Assembly (NCBI GenBank): GCA_029990175.1
Contig: JARKIP010000065.1
Location: forward strand, 1,423,501-1,487,500
Length of the DNA: 64,000 nucleotides
Direction: 5' to 3'
DNA from: Petunia secreta
Lineage: Eukaryota; Streptophyta; Magnoliopsida; Solanales; Solanaceae
Every line of letters starts with the position of its first letter. The stretch's first letter is position 1. The notes beneath the pieces are model-generated. The model was not told the DNA's origin, searched no databases, and saw only the letters and a list, made by a program, of their open reading frames with translations. Below are positions 37,339-49,569 of this stretch, one piece after another. Both the position numbers and the translations under genes were made by a program.

Positions 37339-38358
37339 TTGTCCTCCACTTAGACTCTTGTTCATCCTCGAATGAACCAGAGTCTAGTGTAGATTTCACA
37401 CAATTAATGAGAACGCTTACACCAACTTTCAACGAATTTTTTTCAAATATTACTACACCATTACAGAACCAGAATCATAAACAAAAATAAGAATTCTTAA
37501 GCTTTAGTGACCAAGATCAAACTTGAATAATCAAAGATGTGAGGATACCTCTCACGTATACTGGACTCAGACTCCTAAGTATCCTCCTCGCGAGGACGAT
37601 TATGCCATCACACTCGAACCATCGGAATCTGCTTTGAATGAAGCTTCCGGACATCTCTGGCAACTATGGCAACTGGGAACTCCTCATAGGCTAGATTCAT
37701 ATCTAGCTGAGTAGGATCTATCTCAACCACTTCCGAAGGATCCCAAATACACTTTCGAAGCATTGATACATGAAGCACCAGATGAACCAGCATAGAAGCT
37801 GGCAAATCGAGCTGATAAGCCACCTTACCAATACGTTTCTCGATACAAAAAGGGCGAATGAATATGGGACTAAGCTTCTATTTCCTCCCAAATCTCTTTA
37901 CACCCGCATCAGCGACACTTTCAGAAATACCATGTCGCCAACCTCGAGCTCTAACTCTCGGCTCCTCTAGTTTGAGTATAATATTTGCCTGCTCTGAGCG
38001 GTTCACAGACGATCCTTAATGACACAAACGACATCAAGAGGGGACCATCTATAAACATAAATCGACTTCTCGAGACTCGAATGAACCGATTGCAAAACGA
38101 CATCTATGGCCATATAAGGCCTCAAATTGAGCCATTTGAATAAAGGACTTATAGTTGTTATTATAAGAAACCTCCCCTAAGGCCAAATGATCATCCTAGC
38201 AGCCTCTTAAATCTATTGCACAAGCTCTCAGCATATCATCCAGAACCTGAATAACCTACTCGGACTGGCCATTAGTCTAAAGATAGAATGCCATGCTAAG
38301 CTGTACTTGGGTCCCCAACGCCCTCTGAAAAGATTGCCAAACCTAGGAAGTAAACTGG
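37339..38358 (-). pseudogene. Tekay pol C-terminal fragment (integrase end and chromodomain), unit 1
   Basis: Duplicate of 44399-45418. On the - strand it holds the C-terminal integrase region with LPASMLVHLVLHVSMLRKC and the Y.EFPVAI...VRKLHSKQIP block, then the chromodomain remnant. It is cut at 38358 inside the integrase core and joined there to copia gag. Confidence 0.85.
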
Positions 38359-38642
38359 GAACCGCTTCCCCCTCTTGGATTTCGGTTTGTTTTTTTTCTT
38401 AGAGGGTCCCTCACCAGTCTCCTTACCCTTTTTTCCTTTTCCCAATAATTTTTACGCTTGAACCCTGAAGCCTTTTTACCACTTGATTCTGCCGCATAGG
38501 CACTGGATATAGCTTTCGCAGCACCAACCTGCTCATCTTCAAGCTCCACATAGCAGGCAACATCAGCAAATATTTTAATACTATCATTGTGGGTGAAGTT
38601 TACCTTCAGATGTTCCCAACAGTTGGGAAAAGACCAGATCAC
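38343..38642 (-). other. Chimeric open frame across the duplication junction
   Basis: A 99-codon frame starts in copia gag (MIWSFPNCWEHLKVNF...), passes its lysine/arginine-rich linker, crosses the junction at 38359-38363 and ends with GSQFTS from the Tekay integrase core, followed by a stop. It exists only because of the tandem duplication. There is no reason to assume it is expressed. Confidence 0.8.
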
Positions 38643-39080
38643 AGCCTGAACTTACTGCTCATCTGAGAGAATATGACCAGCATTTTTGAGTTGGGTTATC
38701 ATGTTAGACATCACCCTAAGGTATTATTTAACACTGTGGTCATGACGCTTCTTGAAGTGTTAAATTTGATAGTCAGCTGTCTAAGGTGGGTCACAGTAGT
38801 ACCCTCATATGTTTCTCTCAAAGGCGCCCACATGGCATGAGTAGTCAGGAATTTTTCACATTCATGAATGAGATCATCAACAACATAATTTACAATAATT
38901 GCACATACAATGGTATCTTTCTTTTCCAATGCACTGTAATCTTCGAAATCTCTTCTGTGTTGGGCAATGTTACCCTCTTCTGGATGAACCAAAACATGGT
39001 TAATACTTTGCAGAGCATATTGGTCTTCAAGAACATATCACATCTTACGACTCCAGATGTTGTAATTCTCACCGTTTAGT
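38364..39080 (-). pseudogene. Copia gag, second copy (5' part of the element only)
   Basis: Near-identical to 31399-32110. The open part 38992-38711 repeats HECEKFLTTHAMWAPLRETY and THLRQLTIKFN. The rest of the copia polyprotein is not present in this copy. Confidence 0.85.
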
Positions 39081-39613
39081 TTCTCACCTTTGTTTAAGTT
39101 AGCAATAATACTTTTATGATGTTATTGTCTATCAACAAAAATAATCATGCAAGTATATTACTCATCATTTCTTTTGCATGTGATATACGCACTTAGGCAA
39201 ATCAATTAAAAAAATAATTTTATACTTAGTATAGAATCGAAAGGTTAATTCGTATCCATTCATCATCTATGGCTAAATGTTCAACTAATATTTTAAAAAA
39301 TTATTACTCATAGTGTGTTTGACATTATGTCAAGAATTTCAATGTCATGTCCTTATTTATTTCCACACATAAAATATAAATAACATGACATGTAATCATA
39401 GAAGTCAAAAACGTAATTTTATTAATGTAAAAATTACAATGGAAAACAACCTAAGTTACATATTGCAAGGTCATTTATGTTCATAAAAAGAATCTGGCTT
39501 TAGAGACCAATGAACCAAATTACTACCTTTCTTTTGCAGCAAGTTTCGGCATTGTTTAAAATTGAATAGTGTAACCAAAATTAAAGAAAACACAACGATG
39601 ACTCTGATACCAA

Positions 39614-40051
39614 TGTAGGTTAATTAAGGAATGAGAACAATGAATTGTGTATCTCGTTATTGCAACAGAAATTATTAAACTCACCACTGTCGAAATTGCC
39701 CCAAGTCTAACTTTGAATCACTAGGAGAGAAAATATATTCGACAAACTAAATGACCTTTTCACTATATGTGTATAATTGGAGATGAGAGAAGAAGATAGA
39801 AGAAACTTTTCTTGATAGAGGAAAAAGAAGTACGTGCTTCTTTTCAAAGGAATATTTTGGTCAGTTTTCTTTTCCTTTTCCCACTTTGCACGTTCCCCTT
39901 TTTATTTACCCCATTATTTTTCCACTACTTAATAGTGGTTAAAACTGATAGATAACTTCTTGTAACCGTCACATATTATCTCTTTCTTTAAATGGGTTGG
40001 GTCGGGTCAGTCCACATGAACGGCCGATAACCCAAACCCGAATAACTAACA
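39614..40051 (-). repeat. Copia LTR, duplicated copy
   Basis: 438 bp, nearly identical to 32636-33071, with the same TGTTA at its right edge and the same primer-binding site at its left. It arose by segmental duplication, not by a separate insertion. Confidence 0.9.
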
Positions 40052-42525
40052 TGTTATATACACATATATATCATACACAACTTATATACGCATACACATC
40101 AAAATTAAACTTGATCCACACGTACACACGTGGCACGCATTTCAGCCGTTCATTCCTCTCATCCAACGCCTCATACCCATTTTAATTTTTTTAATATCCA
40201 AGCAGACTCACACAAAAAATCTCTAAAATTATTTCCCCTTCCCCTTCCCTAAAATCGTCCGCCACCCTCACCTATCTCCGCTTTACCCTTTGACCTTTGT
40301 TCATTCAGATACACCACGAGCCACCCTCGTTCCAGCTATTAACACCCCAACTCCTCCCTCTCTACCTCGGTCTCGTTCACACACGAAAATGGAAAGCAAA
40401 TTCCCTCTCCTCATCATAACTTGAGCCCGATAAAGGAGTAAAGGATTTTGATTTGATTCTTTTGAAATGAATACCAACAAGGAAAGATCAAGGCAATCTC
40501 TCTACACACACAAGGCAAAGCAAAATAAATCGAGAAAAATTGGATCGACGCAGGGGTACAATGGGTTCGACCCGACCCGACTCGCTGACCGATATCACTT
40601 TTCTTTTCCTAATTTCTTCGTCTTTTTATGACTGAAATTATAAATGTGCTCATCTCCATGTTAAGTATAATAATGTTGGCTAAACATCGTCTCTAAAATC
40701 ATTTTCCTTCAACAATTGATAAGGAATTAAAATCACGACTTTGTATTGGTAAAATCGTGTTTATTGTCAGATGTTAATTGATCGTATAGTCTGCTTGGTT
40801 GGTTATTAGCTGCTGAAGTTTTTGCTTAGCTTTGATATTGATACTGTGCAGAGATGAGATAAATTGTATGTGAGTCGAGAGTTTGATGTTGTCGTCTTAA
40901 CTTGAACTTCAAATCTTAGGCAAAGACATGTATATTATATATTCAAATTGCGAATTCATCTATGCTCCCATGTATATATCTAGTCTATTTTGAAGTAGAA
41001 CACCATATAATACAAAACTTATGTATTTAGAGAGAGGTGTGAATTTAGTTATTCTCAAATTGTGGAATTTAAAAATATGATTTGGCTAGGATTATGCTTG
41101 GGACGTGAAAAAGAATCAATATGATAATTGCAAATGTTTTGAATATGTCGTACACCTAATTTATGGCTTAATACAGAGTGAGAATTGATTTAAATTCGGA
41201 TTTTGAATCGATTGGGATTTTATTTTGGGAAGATTAGCATAAAAGATCAATGTACCCGTAGGAGGACAGATTCTCCAAGTTTGAATTTCGAGTTAATTAC
41301 TGCAAAAATGTGGTCTAGTCCTAATCTGTAGTTGATTGACATAGGGATTTTCCTGCTTTCCTTATTTTTGGAAGTTATTTGTTCACACCTAAAGTTATTT
41401 TAAAACCTGACAATTAAAATTGGTCTATTACCATGTTTAGCTCTAATTGATTCTTTTTTTCTGTGAGAATTAACTAAAAATAAGCCCCTAGCTATGATTA
41501 TATAAACAGACGCTTTGCTACACTTTAAACGCACGCTGAAAATACTCAAAAAGAAGCATATTTATTACTTCTCTCCTTTCTCTTTGCTTTTGTTCTCTTA
41601 TGCTGACTGCTGGCTGTAAACTAAGAGAGAAAGCTAGTGATTCTGATCATTCTTTGTTCTTGAAAAATTGGTCTGCTAGTTTCTTGTTTCCTGATTGCAA
41701 AGGTAAAGACATCTATACCAGTATAACACTACGTGTAAAGTAGGTTTGAAAACATGTTTCTATGACTAGGATATGTTGTTCATGCCCATATACTCGTTGA
41801 TTTGGCCCTAATAGCCTTTATCCTAACCTAGTCATGCAGATTTGGATGACCTCAAAAGGTCATATCATCTTATCAACTATACAGGGATATGTACAGGCTC
41901 ACTAATTAACCAATATGTCCAAAAGGACAACTTAGATATTAGAGTTGAATCAGGGAAATAACCTGATGTTCCTATTGTGTAGAAGCAGCCTACAAATAGT
42001 GCATATCTGGTACTTGTTTTCCCTCTTTCTCTCCTACTTTCCTTAGACCCTCTTTGGTTGTATTTGCTAGGATTGCCCGTTGTACATAAGTTTGTACGAT
42101 GCAAAAGTTGTCAAAATAGTGTATTAGGACAGTATAGATGCACTGTGAATGGTGAAAATGCAATAGTGCTGCTGCTTTACATGGGTTATATAGGGTCACA
42201 TATCTGTCCTTCTTTTACTTTGTGGGTAAAATTATAATCTGGACCATCTATGCAAAATTCAATTTCGATTTTTTTGTGAAAGGTCTGATTATTTGTGTAA
42301 TTTCGAAAAATTAGTACTTTCTAAAAGTATAATATGGGATGTCCGTGTGAGAAAACATAATTTAAAATATTTTTGGTTAAGTAGGGGTTATTTTTGTAAT
42401 TCTGTCCCAACTAAGGATATTTCTACAAAATTATTAAAAATGGGCCCATTTTAATCTAAGGCCTGATTTTTCTAGAAAGGGTAGAAAAACATAACTAGCC
42501 ACCCGTTATAGTATAATAACTTTCA
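40052..42525 (+). mobile_element. LTR-X continuation, copy 2
   Basis: Duplicate of 33072-35550 with scattered point differences and small indels. It ends at the Tekay LTR. Confidence 0.75.
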
Positions 42526-44398
42526 TGACATGACCCAGATTTTCGGCTAGGTCGTGAGGGAACCTGACAACCACCCTAGATCTGTCGCACGAGCCCTATA
42601 AACTTAACTTACGCAAACGATAATAATTTAACTAAATGAAGATATGAAATTAACTAAAATAACATAATAAAAGCGGAACAGACACATACTCTATGTATAT
42701 ATAAGCGAAACATATAGGTCTAGAGCCATCCAGATCAGATATCTATGAAGTATCCAAAAATATGTACATCTCCCGAAGGGAGAAAAACTGAGATATAACT
42801 ATGATAACTATAGGTGGTTTCCTCAATGAACAAGCTCGCTCACCACAGATAGCTGAAAACGTCTTGGCTCCTAAATCGCGCTGCTGGCTGGGTCCTGGAG
42901 CAGAATCTGTCGAAACAAAAAGACAACACAAAAAAACGAATAGGGAGTGAGTAATAAGGACTCAGTAAGAGAGGAATAACTAGCCTCCTCAAAGATAAAA
43001 GAGCCAGTCATAGAATCACACATCATGACAAGTAGAATAGAAAAACAATGCACGTAGTCATAAATACAAACAAATACAAGTAATGAAATGATATCAATGA
43101 AATATAATGTAATAGGGTCACATGTGCTGATAAGCAAGTGGAGCGGAATGTTCCTGCTCCTGGGGCAGAATACTCCTGCACCCGATATAATATATAACTG
43201 AGGTGGAATACTCGTGCACTCAGAATATGACATAACAACCCATAACAATAAAACATATCATATAAATGTGTTCCAAGGCTGTGGCATAGTAAGTACGCCT
43301 TGTCGGCAGCTATTCGCATAAAGAATGCGTGAATAGAATATCCAAAAGGCCATCAAAGGAATGGATATAATCGCTTACCTTAAGTCCTGGGTCAGAATAG
43401 CTACTGAACGACTTTTTTTCCAGTCCAACGTCCATCAAAATTATTCCTTTTGAGCCAAAGAAATATATTTGCACTTATAAGTTCCAGAAGAAAGAGTGTT
43501 TAACTTTTAGACGATGCAGAAGAAATATTGCTAAAATACCACTTGGACGGGCTTAGCCGAAAACCTAAAAGCTACACATTTTCGGACTCCTCATAATCCC
43601 ATGATTTCAATGGTATCATTGATTTTTATATTCCAATTCATTTTCATTAAATTCCCTAATTTCATAAATTTTAGGGTCCTAACTCAATTTTCCAATTCAA
43701 TTCAAGAAATTCTAACTAAGAATCATGAATTAAAAAAAATATATTAGCTTAGCATCGATACCTGATGATTCAGATGAATTGGTATGAAATTTTCCCCTTA
43801 TCTGACTTGGAGAATGACTAGTTTTAAACTAGAACTCGAAATAGCAAAGACAAGCCCTTTTATATTGCCTTAAAGGTCTGATATAGTACTACATAATGCA
43901 GATTTTTTGCAGCAGCAACAGCTGGTCTGCAAATCGAATTCAAACGGGACCCGACAAGGCTAGGAATGACCCCAAATTTTGTAGATAAATCATACAACAC
44001 TTGTGTGACATGCTCGCAAAGGCGAAACTCGAATTGGATCTTCAGAACTCATGATACGACTCCCACGGAAAGAGGCCAATTTCATAACTTGATTTTAACA
44101 AAACTAACCGAACAACCTCAAAATTCACTTCTGAAAGTTCCCACTGGTCACAAATAACCATACTAACCTAATACATCTTTCAAATTTCATATTGGAGTTA
44201 GTTTACTCAAATCGAGATCGAAAACCTCTTTTAAGTTTAATGACAGCTAAAACGAAAAACCTTCTCAAAAATCCTACCAAACGAGGTTCGAATAAGCTCA
44301 AATTTTATAGAGTTTCTAATGGACTTTAGGAATCTTTTAGGACTGTCTGCATGACAATCGGAGTCCTAACTCCCAAATGAATACCTAAGGTCGTTTCA
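42526..44398 (-). repeat. Tekay 3' LTR, copy in duplication unit 2
   Basis: 1,873 bp. Ends TGACATGACCC and GGTCGTTTCA on the + strand; the polypurine tract (complement 'ttctcctccact') adjoins at 44399. It has the 63-bp segment (43056-43118) that unit 1 lost. The - strand TATA box is at 43857-43864. Confidence 0.92.
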
Positions 44399-44599
44399 TT
44401 CTCCTCCACTTAGACTTTTGTTCATCCTCGAATGAACCAGAGTCTAGTGTAGATTTCACATAATTAATGAGAACGCTTACACCAACTTTCAACGAATTTT
44501 TTTCAAATATTACTACACCATTACAGAACCAGAATCATAAACAACAATAAGAATTCTTAAGCTTTAGTGACCAAGATCAAACCTGAATAATCAAAGAGG

Positions 44600-45080
44600 T
44601 GAGGATACCTCTCACGTATACTGAACTTAGACTCCTAAGTATCCTCCTCGCAAGGACGATTATGCCATCATACTCGAACCATCGGAATCTGCTTTGAATG
44701 AAGCTTCCGGACATCTCTGGCAACTATGGCAACTGGGAACTCCTCATAGGCTAGATTCACATCTAGCTGAGTAGGATCTATCTCAAACACTTCCGAAGGA
44801 TCCCAAATACACTTTCGAAGCATTGATACATGAAGCACCAGGTGAACCAGCTTAGAAGCTGGCAAATCGAGCTGATAAGCCACCTTACCAATACGTTTCT
44901 CGATACAAAAAGGGCGAATGAATCTGGGACTAAGCTTCCATTTCCTCTCAAATCTCTTTACACCCGCATCGGCGACACTTTCAGAAATACCATGTCGCCA
45001 ACCTCGAACTCTAACTCTCGGCTCCTCTAGTTCGAGTATAATATTTGCCGGCTCTGAGCGGTTCACAGACGATCCTTAAT
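44600..45080 (-). pseudogene. Tekay integrase C-terminus and chromodomain
   Basis: The open stretch 45066-44668 reads KWKLSPRFIRPFCIEKRIG, VAYQLDLPASKLVHLVLHVS and MLRKCIWDP, the GPY/F-type integrase C-terminal module of chromoviruses, then Y.EFPVAIVARDVRKLHSKQ. After a stop, the chromodomain tail is still readable as WHNRPCEEDTWESEFSIRER followed by YPHLF, matching the Tekay ending. Chromodomains are thought to direct integration to heterochromatin. Confidence 0.88.
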
Positions 45081-45760
45081 GACACTAACGACATCAAGAG
45101 GGGACCATCTCTAAACATAACTCGACTTCTCGAGACTCTAATGAACCGATTGCAAAACGACATCTATGGCCATATAAAGCCTCAAATTGAGCCATTTGAA
45201 TAAAGGAATTATAGTTGTTATTATAAGAAACCTTCCCTAAGGCCAAATAATCATCCCAATAGCCTCTGAAATCTAATGCACAAGCTCTCAACATATCATC
45301 CAGAACCTGAATAACCTACTCGGACTGGCCATTAGTCTGAGGATAGAATGCCATGCTAAGCTGCACTTGGGTCCCCAACGCCCTCTGAAAAGATTGCCAA
45401 ACCTAGGAAGTAAACTGGGAACCCTGATCTGAGATAATAGATAGAGGAGTGCCATGTAGCCTAACCACATGATAAAGGAAAATCTGAGCCAATCTCTGAG
45501 CTGAATCAATAGTCTTCATAGGGATGAAATGATCTGATTTAGTCACTCTGTCAAAAATGACCCAGACCGAATCATGGCGCCGCATGCTCTTTGGCAGACC
45601 AACCACAAAATCTATAGTGATCTGCTCCCATTTCCACTCGAGAATGAGTAATGCTTGAGCTAACCCTGCAGGTCTCCGGTGCTTGAACTTAACCTGCTGA
45701 CAGCTCAAGCAACTAGACACATAATCAAACATGTCCCTCTTCATCCCCTTCACCAATATA
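45081..45760 (-). pseudogene. Tekay integrase core
   Basis: The stretch 45756-45403 reads SSCLSCQQVKFKHRRPAGL, the second half of the HHCC zinc-binding region. Then come WEQITIDFVVGLPKS with the first catalytic aspartate and PLSIISDQGSQFTS with the second. The remainder (45509-45094) continues in other frames with WGYGVLCLAWHSI-like and Q..DWLRFS pieces and the FEALYGHRCR motif near 45185. Broken by at least two frame changes. This sequence contains the right boundary of the duplicated unit at 45419. Confidence 0.88.
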
Positions 45761-45953
45761 GTTCTCAGAGGCCCTGGTACATCTTAGTAATGCAATGATG
45801 AATAGAATAACGCGAGCTATGAGCCTCGCAGAGCACTAACTACCTGAAATCTCCGATATCAGGGATACGTAATTAGCCATTAAATCGAAGAGCACCATCT
45901 GAATCAAGCTTGAAGGAAGGAACTCTTCCACTTAGGACAAAACCACGAAACTC

Positions 45954-46490
45954 CTACAAATGAGGATCCTCAAACTGTATTCTTTTAATCAGACCGACTA
46001 AGGAAGACCAAACTGCAATACATGCCAAGACTCGCATGGAGTCTGGGCGAAGAAATCCCACTGCGGATTCGCCAAGGGACTGCAGTTCTCGGGCCAAAGG
46101 TCTCATATCAGCATAAAGAAAAGCCATGCTGCCCATGGACTTCCTGCTCAAAGCATCTGCTACCACATTTGCCTTCCCAGGATGATAGCGGATAGTGGGA
46201 TGATAATCTTTAATCAATTTATCCACCTCCATTGCCGGCTATTAAGATCCTTCTAATATAAGAGATACTGCAAGCTCTTGTGATCGTATACACCTCGCAA
46301 AGCTCTCCATAAAGATAGTGCCTCAATATCTTCATAACGAAGACCACAACTGCCAACTCTAGATCATGAGTCAGATAATTCTTCTCATTTCGTTCAGCTG
46401 TCTGGAAGCATAAGCAATCACCTCCCGTGCTGCATAAGAATACAACCAAGGCCCACATGAGACACATCACAATAGACCAAAAATCCATCG
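45954..46490 (-). pseudogene. Tekay RNase H
   Basis: The stretch 46488-46219 contains [19 protein letters not shown] and [10 protein letters not shown], the central RNase H helix motif of gypsy elements. 46232-45954 follows with LIKDYHPTIRYHPGKANVVA and DALSRKS, the standard end of the domain. The frame shifts between the two halves near 46225. Confidence 0.9.
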
Positions 46491-46499
46491 GTGCCAGAA

Positions 46500-47340
46500 G
46501 AAAGGGATAGCACTGGAGTTGAATTCAACAAGGCCATAAGCTTCTGAAAGCTTACCTCACACTTATCGGACCATCAAAACTGAACCGCCTTTTGAGTCAC
46601 GTGAGTCAAGAAAGCTGCAATATTAGAGAACTTCTCCACGAACCTTCGATAATAACCGTCCAATCCAAGGAAGCTATGGATCTCCGTCAGAGTGGTAGGA
46701 CGAGGCCAATTCTATACCACCTCAATCTTCTTAGGGTCCACTTTAATACCCTCATTGGATACCATATGACCCAAAATACAGCAGAATCATGCCAGAACCT
46801 GCATTTCAGAAATTTGAATACAACATATGATCACGGATGGTCTAAAGAACTACCCTCAAATGATAACCATGCTCCTCACGACTATGAGGATGGATAAGAA
46901 CGTCATCGATAAATACAATAACAAAGGAATCGAGGAACAATCTAAATATTCGATTTATACAATCCATAAAGGCTTCATGGGCATTAGTCAGCCCAAAAGA
47001 CATAACTTGGAACTCATAATGGCCTTAACGAGTCCTAAAAGCGGTCTTTGGGATATCTGAGTCCCGAATCTTCAACTGATGATAGCTAGACCGCAAATCG
47101 ATCTTAGAAAAGAATCTGGCACCCTCCAACTGATCAAACAAATCATCAATACGAGGCAAGGGGTACTTGTTATTTATGGTGACCTTATTTAGCTGACGAT
47201 CTTCTTCACGAACAGAACATGATCATTCTACGGAGAGATACTCGGCCTAATGAATCCCTTATCTAACAAAGCCTACAACTGATCGTTCAACTCTGATGGA
47301 TCCATGCAATAAGGAGGGATTGAAATATGCCGAGTCCCTG
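46500..47340 (-). pseudogene. Tekay reverse transcriptase
   Basis: On the - strand the motifs are in order. First is [20 protein letters not shown] near 47130, then KTAFRTRYGHYEF-like sequence near 47030. The catalytic box [15 protein letters not shown] lies near 46900, and IAAFLTHVTQKAVQF with a WSDKCEVSFQKL thumb/connection piece lies near 46600. The catalytic aspartates (IDD) survive, but multiple stops (for example near 46845 and 46760) interrupt it. + strand ORFs here (46592-46897, 46827-47060) are antisense shadows. Confidence 0.88.
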
Positions 47341-47900
47341 GCACTATATCAATGCTAAAATCGGTCTCTGATCAGGAGCAAGTCTTGGAAAATCATCTAG
47401 AAACACATCACAGAACTCCCTCACAATAGGAACAGAATCGAGGGATGGAATCTCCATAGTGGTATCTCGAACCATGGCAAGATACGCTGAACACCCTTTA
47501 TTCATTATTCGCCTCGTTTGCAAGAAAGAGATAACACACCCTGTAGGTGGCAATCGAAACCCTGCCACACTACCGGTGGTGAGCCAGGAAGAGATAATCT
47601 AATAAACTTGGCATGACAATCCAGAGTGGCGTAACATGACGCCAACAAATCCATGCCGATAATGACATCAATGTCCACCACATCCAAAACCAGAAGGTCT
47701 ACCAAGGTCTCATTACCCCTAAAAGATACGGTACAAGCAGGATAAACTCGATCCGTAATAATAGTGTCTCCGATAGGTGTGGAGACACAGAATGGATCAC
47801 AAAGACGCATAAAATTGACATGGAAACCCGAAGCAAAGTAAGGAGAGACATATGAATAGGTAGATCCTAGATCCACCAAAGAATATGCATCTCCAGCACA
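47341..47900 (-). pseudogene. Tekay aspartic protease and protease-RT linker
   Basis: The stretch 47879-47505 starts MVDLGSTYSYVSPYFASGF, the protease active-site segment. The catalytic aspartate is present but the following residue is Leu where the family has Ser, Thr or Pro (D-L-G). VIIGMDLLASCYATLDCHAK is the second conserved motif. 47568-47344 follows in another frame with IPIVREFCDVF-like sequence (VPIVREFCDVFLDDFPRLAP), the usual linker before reverse transcriptase. Confidence 0.88.
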
Positions 47901-49311
47901 AACAGATAGGTTCCTGTAAAAACAACTGGAGATGCCTTGGCATCCTGTCTGGCTGGCAACGCATAAAGCAATATCTTCGGCTGAGCTAAGTCTCTACCTT
48001 GAGAACCACCTCTGGAGGAACCACTAAAACCACGCCTACGACCTCTGTCAGGCAGTGGGGCACCTCTAACTGACTGAGACCCAGAGGGGACACCCTGAGG
48101 CTACTGCTGCATAAGTGCCAGAGGGCGAGAGAAAGGACGACTAGTACCTTACTAATGATAATAAGGGCAATTCTTTTTATAATGCCCTAGATCCTAACAG
48201 ATAAATCACCCTGAAGCAAATCTACGTTGATCAAACTAAGATCTCGCGGGCAAAACCAGAACTGACCTTGAGAAGAAGCAGGCACGTTCTGAAAACCACG
48301 CGCCAGAGGCTAAACTGGCCTAACAGGTGACCTGCTCTACTTCTGATAACTCTTACCTACATATGAGGTACTAGGATGCCCTGAACTACAAAATCTCTTA
48401 CTCTCCCGCTCTAACTCCTCTATTTCCAATTTATGATATGCCTCATACCTCCTAGAAATATCAATCGGGACATCAATTGGAGTCTTGGCCTCAATCTCAT
48501 GAGCCGTCCAGGACCGCAAAATAGGGAGAAAGTCCATCAATAAAATTTCGGACCCTCTTGGAGGACCCCTGCACAAGATCTGGAGTATATGCAGAAATCT
48601 CAGAGAAAAAAAGCTCATACTCCGAGACTAACAGGTTGCCCTGTTACAAGAAAGAAACTTTTCCATTAATCGGTGGGAGAACTCACTCTAGGTCAACTTA
48701 GGCAAGTCCTGCCCAGCTGATCGATGTACAGTCCACCAAGAAACTCATGGGGCTTATATTATGTATGACCGAAGAATCTTGGAGGATTAAGTTAGCAAAA
48801 TTATACAACCTCGGCGGATCATCAGCCTGATCTTCTACCTGGGCTGGCTAACCAACCTGAACAATCGGAGGCACAACACTTGCCTTCTCTGGAACATAAC
48901 CACCTGGAGCTATATTTGGAGCTGGAATAACAGCTCCCTAAACCTGAGCACCAATAGCTACCGCACTTGAGGAGCTGCCTGAGGAATAGGAACATCTACA
49001 GTAGCCTAGGGAGCTACCTGAGGAATGGGAGGTCCCTTGGGCACCTATGCTGCCAAGAATCTCATAAAAGCATTATGAAGTGCCGGAGGAATGGGAGGTC
49101 CCTTGGGCACCTATGCTGGCACTACTGGAACCTCTGCAACTGGATTATCATGATCCACCATCCTCGCGGCCCGGGTAGCTCTACCTCTGCCTTGACCACG
49201 ACCTCTACCATGACCTCTACCGCGGTCAACACATCCACCTCGCGGAGCAGCAAGCATAGGGGTTGTCGTCAGCTCCTCTGCCTCTCGCTGAGTAGTCGCG
49301 CGCTTTCTCAT
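47901..49311 (-). pseudogene. Tekay gag with zinc knuckle remnant
   Basis: The start codon is placed at 49311 (MRKRATTQREAEELTTTPML), opening an Arg/Gly-rich leader (RGRGHGRGRGQGRGRA) typical of Tekay gag. The capsid part is badly decayed; 48618-48337 keeps EIEAKTPIDVPIDISRRYEA and the LEIEELERESKRF stretch. Near 48180 a CCHC knuckle remnant (LGHYKKNCP) is readable with its first cysteine region damaged. Between 47900 and 48110 is a GS/R-rich spacer (RGFSGSSRGGSQGRD). Confidence 0.82.
48967..49125. repeat. Short repeat 'ggaatgggaggtcccttggg' in gag leader
   Basis: 'aggaatgggaggtcccttgg' followed by 'gcacctatgctg' occurs at 49021 and again near 49089, about 68 bp apart: a small tandem duplication inside the gag N-terminal coding region. 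Confidence 0.75.
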
Positions 49312-49557
49312 AATTTACTGTGAATGAATTAACAAATATATTTAACTTTAGATAAGAAGTCTCAAGCACGACAGGAAAAGAAAGAAAGAAATCTGCCTAA
49401 ATGACACCATAGCCTCTCGTTGATAGGTACAGATGTCTCCGCCTGATCAGCGAGACTCTACTAAACACTATAATGATCGTAGACAGGTACAGATATCTCT
49501 TCCTGATCAGTGAGACTCTACTAAACACTATAATGATCTAGAAAGACTCTAAACCAG

Positions 49558-49569
49558 GCTCTGATACAA
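49558..49569 (-). promoter_or_regulatory. Tekay primer-binding site
   Basis: The - strand reads TTGTATCAGAGC, one mismatch from the initiator tRNA-Met complement TGGTATCAGAGC, two bases from the 5' LTR. Confidence 0.8.

Larger units (their letters stand above)
31394..38358. repeat. Tandem segmental duplication, unit 1 (6,965 bp)
   Basis: Holds, left to right, copia gag, copia 5' LTR, the LTR-X middle part, a Tekay 3' LTR and the end of Tekay pol. It is repeated head to tail at 38359-45418. GAACC occurs at 31394, 38359 and 45419, marking the three boundaries. Against unit 2 it has two deletions, of about 63 bp (at 36078) and about 29 bp (at 37139). Confidence 0.93.
38359..45418. repeat. Tandem segmental duplication, unit 2 (7,060 bp)
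   Basis: Same content and orientation as unit 1, nearly identical by eye over its length. At 45419 the Tekay integrase sequence continues normally, whereas the unit 1 copy jumps back to copia gag. Confidence 0.93.

Noticed and set aside
42526..44398. Independent Tekay and copia insertions at 35551, 39614 and 42526
   Set aside because: Shared flanks and shared breakpoints show they are copies made by the tandem duplication, not separate insertions.
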